Source: Geobacter sp.
GTDB taxonomy: Bacteria; Desulfobacterota; Desulfuromonadia; Geobacterales; Geobacteraceae
Assembly: GCA_003857395.1 (NCBI GenBank)
Contig: RPRC01000128.1
Coordinates: 1 to 22,732, forward strand
Length of the DNA: 22,732 nt
Reading direction: 5' to 3'
In this document: piece by piece, positions 22,550 through 22,732 of the stretch
Layout of the letters: each line of letters begins with the position of its first letter
Position numbering within the stretch: position 1 is the first letter of the stretch
Program-made: the position numbers and the translations under genes
The notes under the pieces: generated by a model
Database searches by the model: none
What the model saw: the letters and a program-made list of their open reading frames with translations, nothing else
Told to the model about the DNA's origin: nothing

Positions 22550-22732
22550 TGAGTGTCGCGATTATTGACGCCCGTGAATGGCAGAAGGCTTTCGATCTGA
22601 GGAGTGGTGACGCGGTGCAGGACAATTCCCCGCTCCATGGGATGGTGCGGGGAGTGCAGGCCAGGCATCCGTATCCCGGTGACCTGGATGCCGCAGGCAA
22701 CCGTTGGGTAACCGATACGGCCCTGGATCTGA
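22549..22732 (+). CDS. Unrecognised protein, 5' part only
   Basis: Starts MSVAIIDAREWQKAFDLRSG at an ATG that overlaps the radical SAM stop (TGATG) and runs off the right edge after 61 codons. The visible part has GMVRGVQARHPYPGDLD and GNRWVTDTALDL and no signal peptide. I do not recognise it. The overlap means it is co-translated with the radical SAM enzyme and is a candidate substrate or partner of it. Confidence 0.75.
   Translation, partial: MSVAIIDAREWQKAFDLRSGDAVQDNSPLHGMVRGVQARHPYPGDLDAAGNRWVTDTALDL

Overview
The window is a GC-rich bacterial chromosome segment. Its gene content points to an anaerobic, metal- and selenium-using proteobacterium of the Geobacter/Desulfuromonas kind: a selenocysteine-containing SelD, a YedE/YedF-type selenium operon, exported c-type heme proteins, and duplicated FecCD-type importers. 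The taxonomic statement is inference from gene content only. No tRNA, rRNA, CRISPR array or intact insertion sequence was seen.

Layout, left to right. (1) 1-3329, minus strand: a tight selenium operon, read yedE -> TusA/YedF-like protein -> DUF3343-type protein -> ribokinase-like protein -> selD. The last gene runs off the left edge and has an in-frame UGA at codon 17 followed by a SECIS-like hairpin. (2) 3330-4085: AT-richer non-coding DNA with a Fur-box-like site, a 33-bp palindromic repeat and another inverted repeat. (3) 4086-8370, minus: two large exported-protein genes. The first is a GLUG-repeat/discoidin-like gene broken by two amber codons and one frameshift. The second is an intact lipoprotein with propeller-like repeats. 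(4) 8371-10840: a 20-bp perfect palindrome, a possible 36-codon ORF, and a two-gene luxR-type regulator -> alpha/beta hydrolase unit. (5) 11084-18305, minus: a metal/cofactor cluster. In transcription order it reads: possible small Cys-rich ORF, DUF364 protein, substrate-binding protein, FecCD permease, ATPase, an exported fusion of SUOX-like domains with a CxxCH motif and a tetrapyrrole-methylase domain, and a lipoprotein cytidine-deaminase-fold protein; cobO lies further downstream. (6) 18678-22732, plus: a divergent second importer (lipoprotein binding protein, permease, ATPase), then a COG1180-like radical SAM enzyme and the start of an unrecognised gene that runs off the right edge.

How it fits together. 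The left operon would import selenium and make selenophosphate, with SelD itself a selenoprotein. The right half looks like a metal-chelate, corrinoid or other tetrapyrrole acquisition and processing locus. Two BtuFCD-like importers diverge from a roughly 230-bp control region carrying inverted repeats and a second identical copy of the 33-bp palindrome. DUF364 (putative heavy-metal chelation), the adenosyltransferase and the exported tetrapyrrole-methylase fusion all point towards metallocofactors, but the actual ligand cannot be read from the sequence. The exported fusion and its importer context are the best candidate here for an undescribed system.
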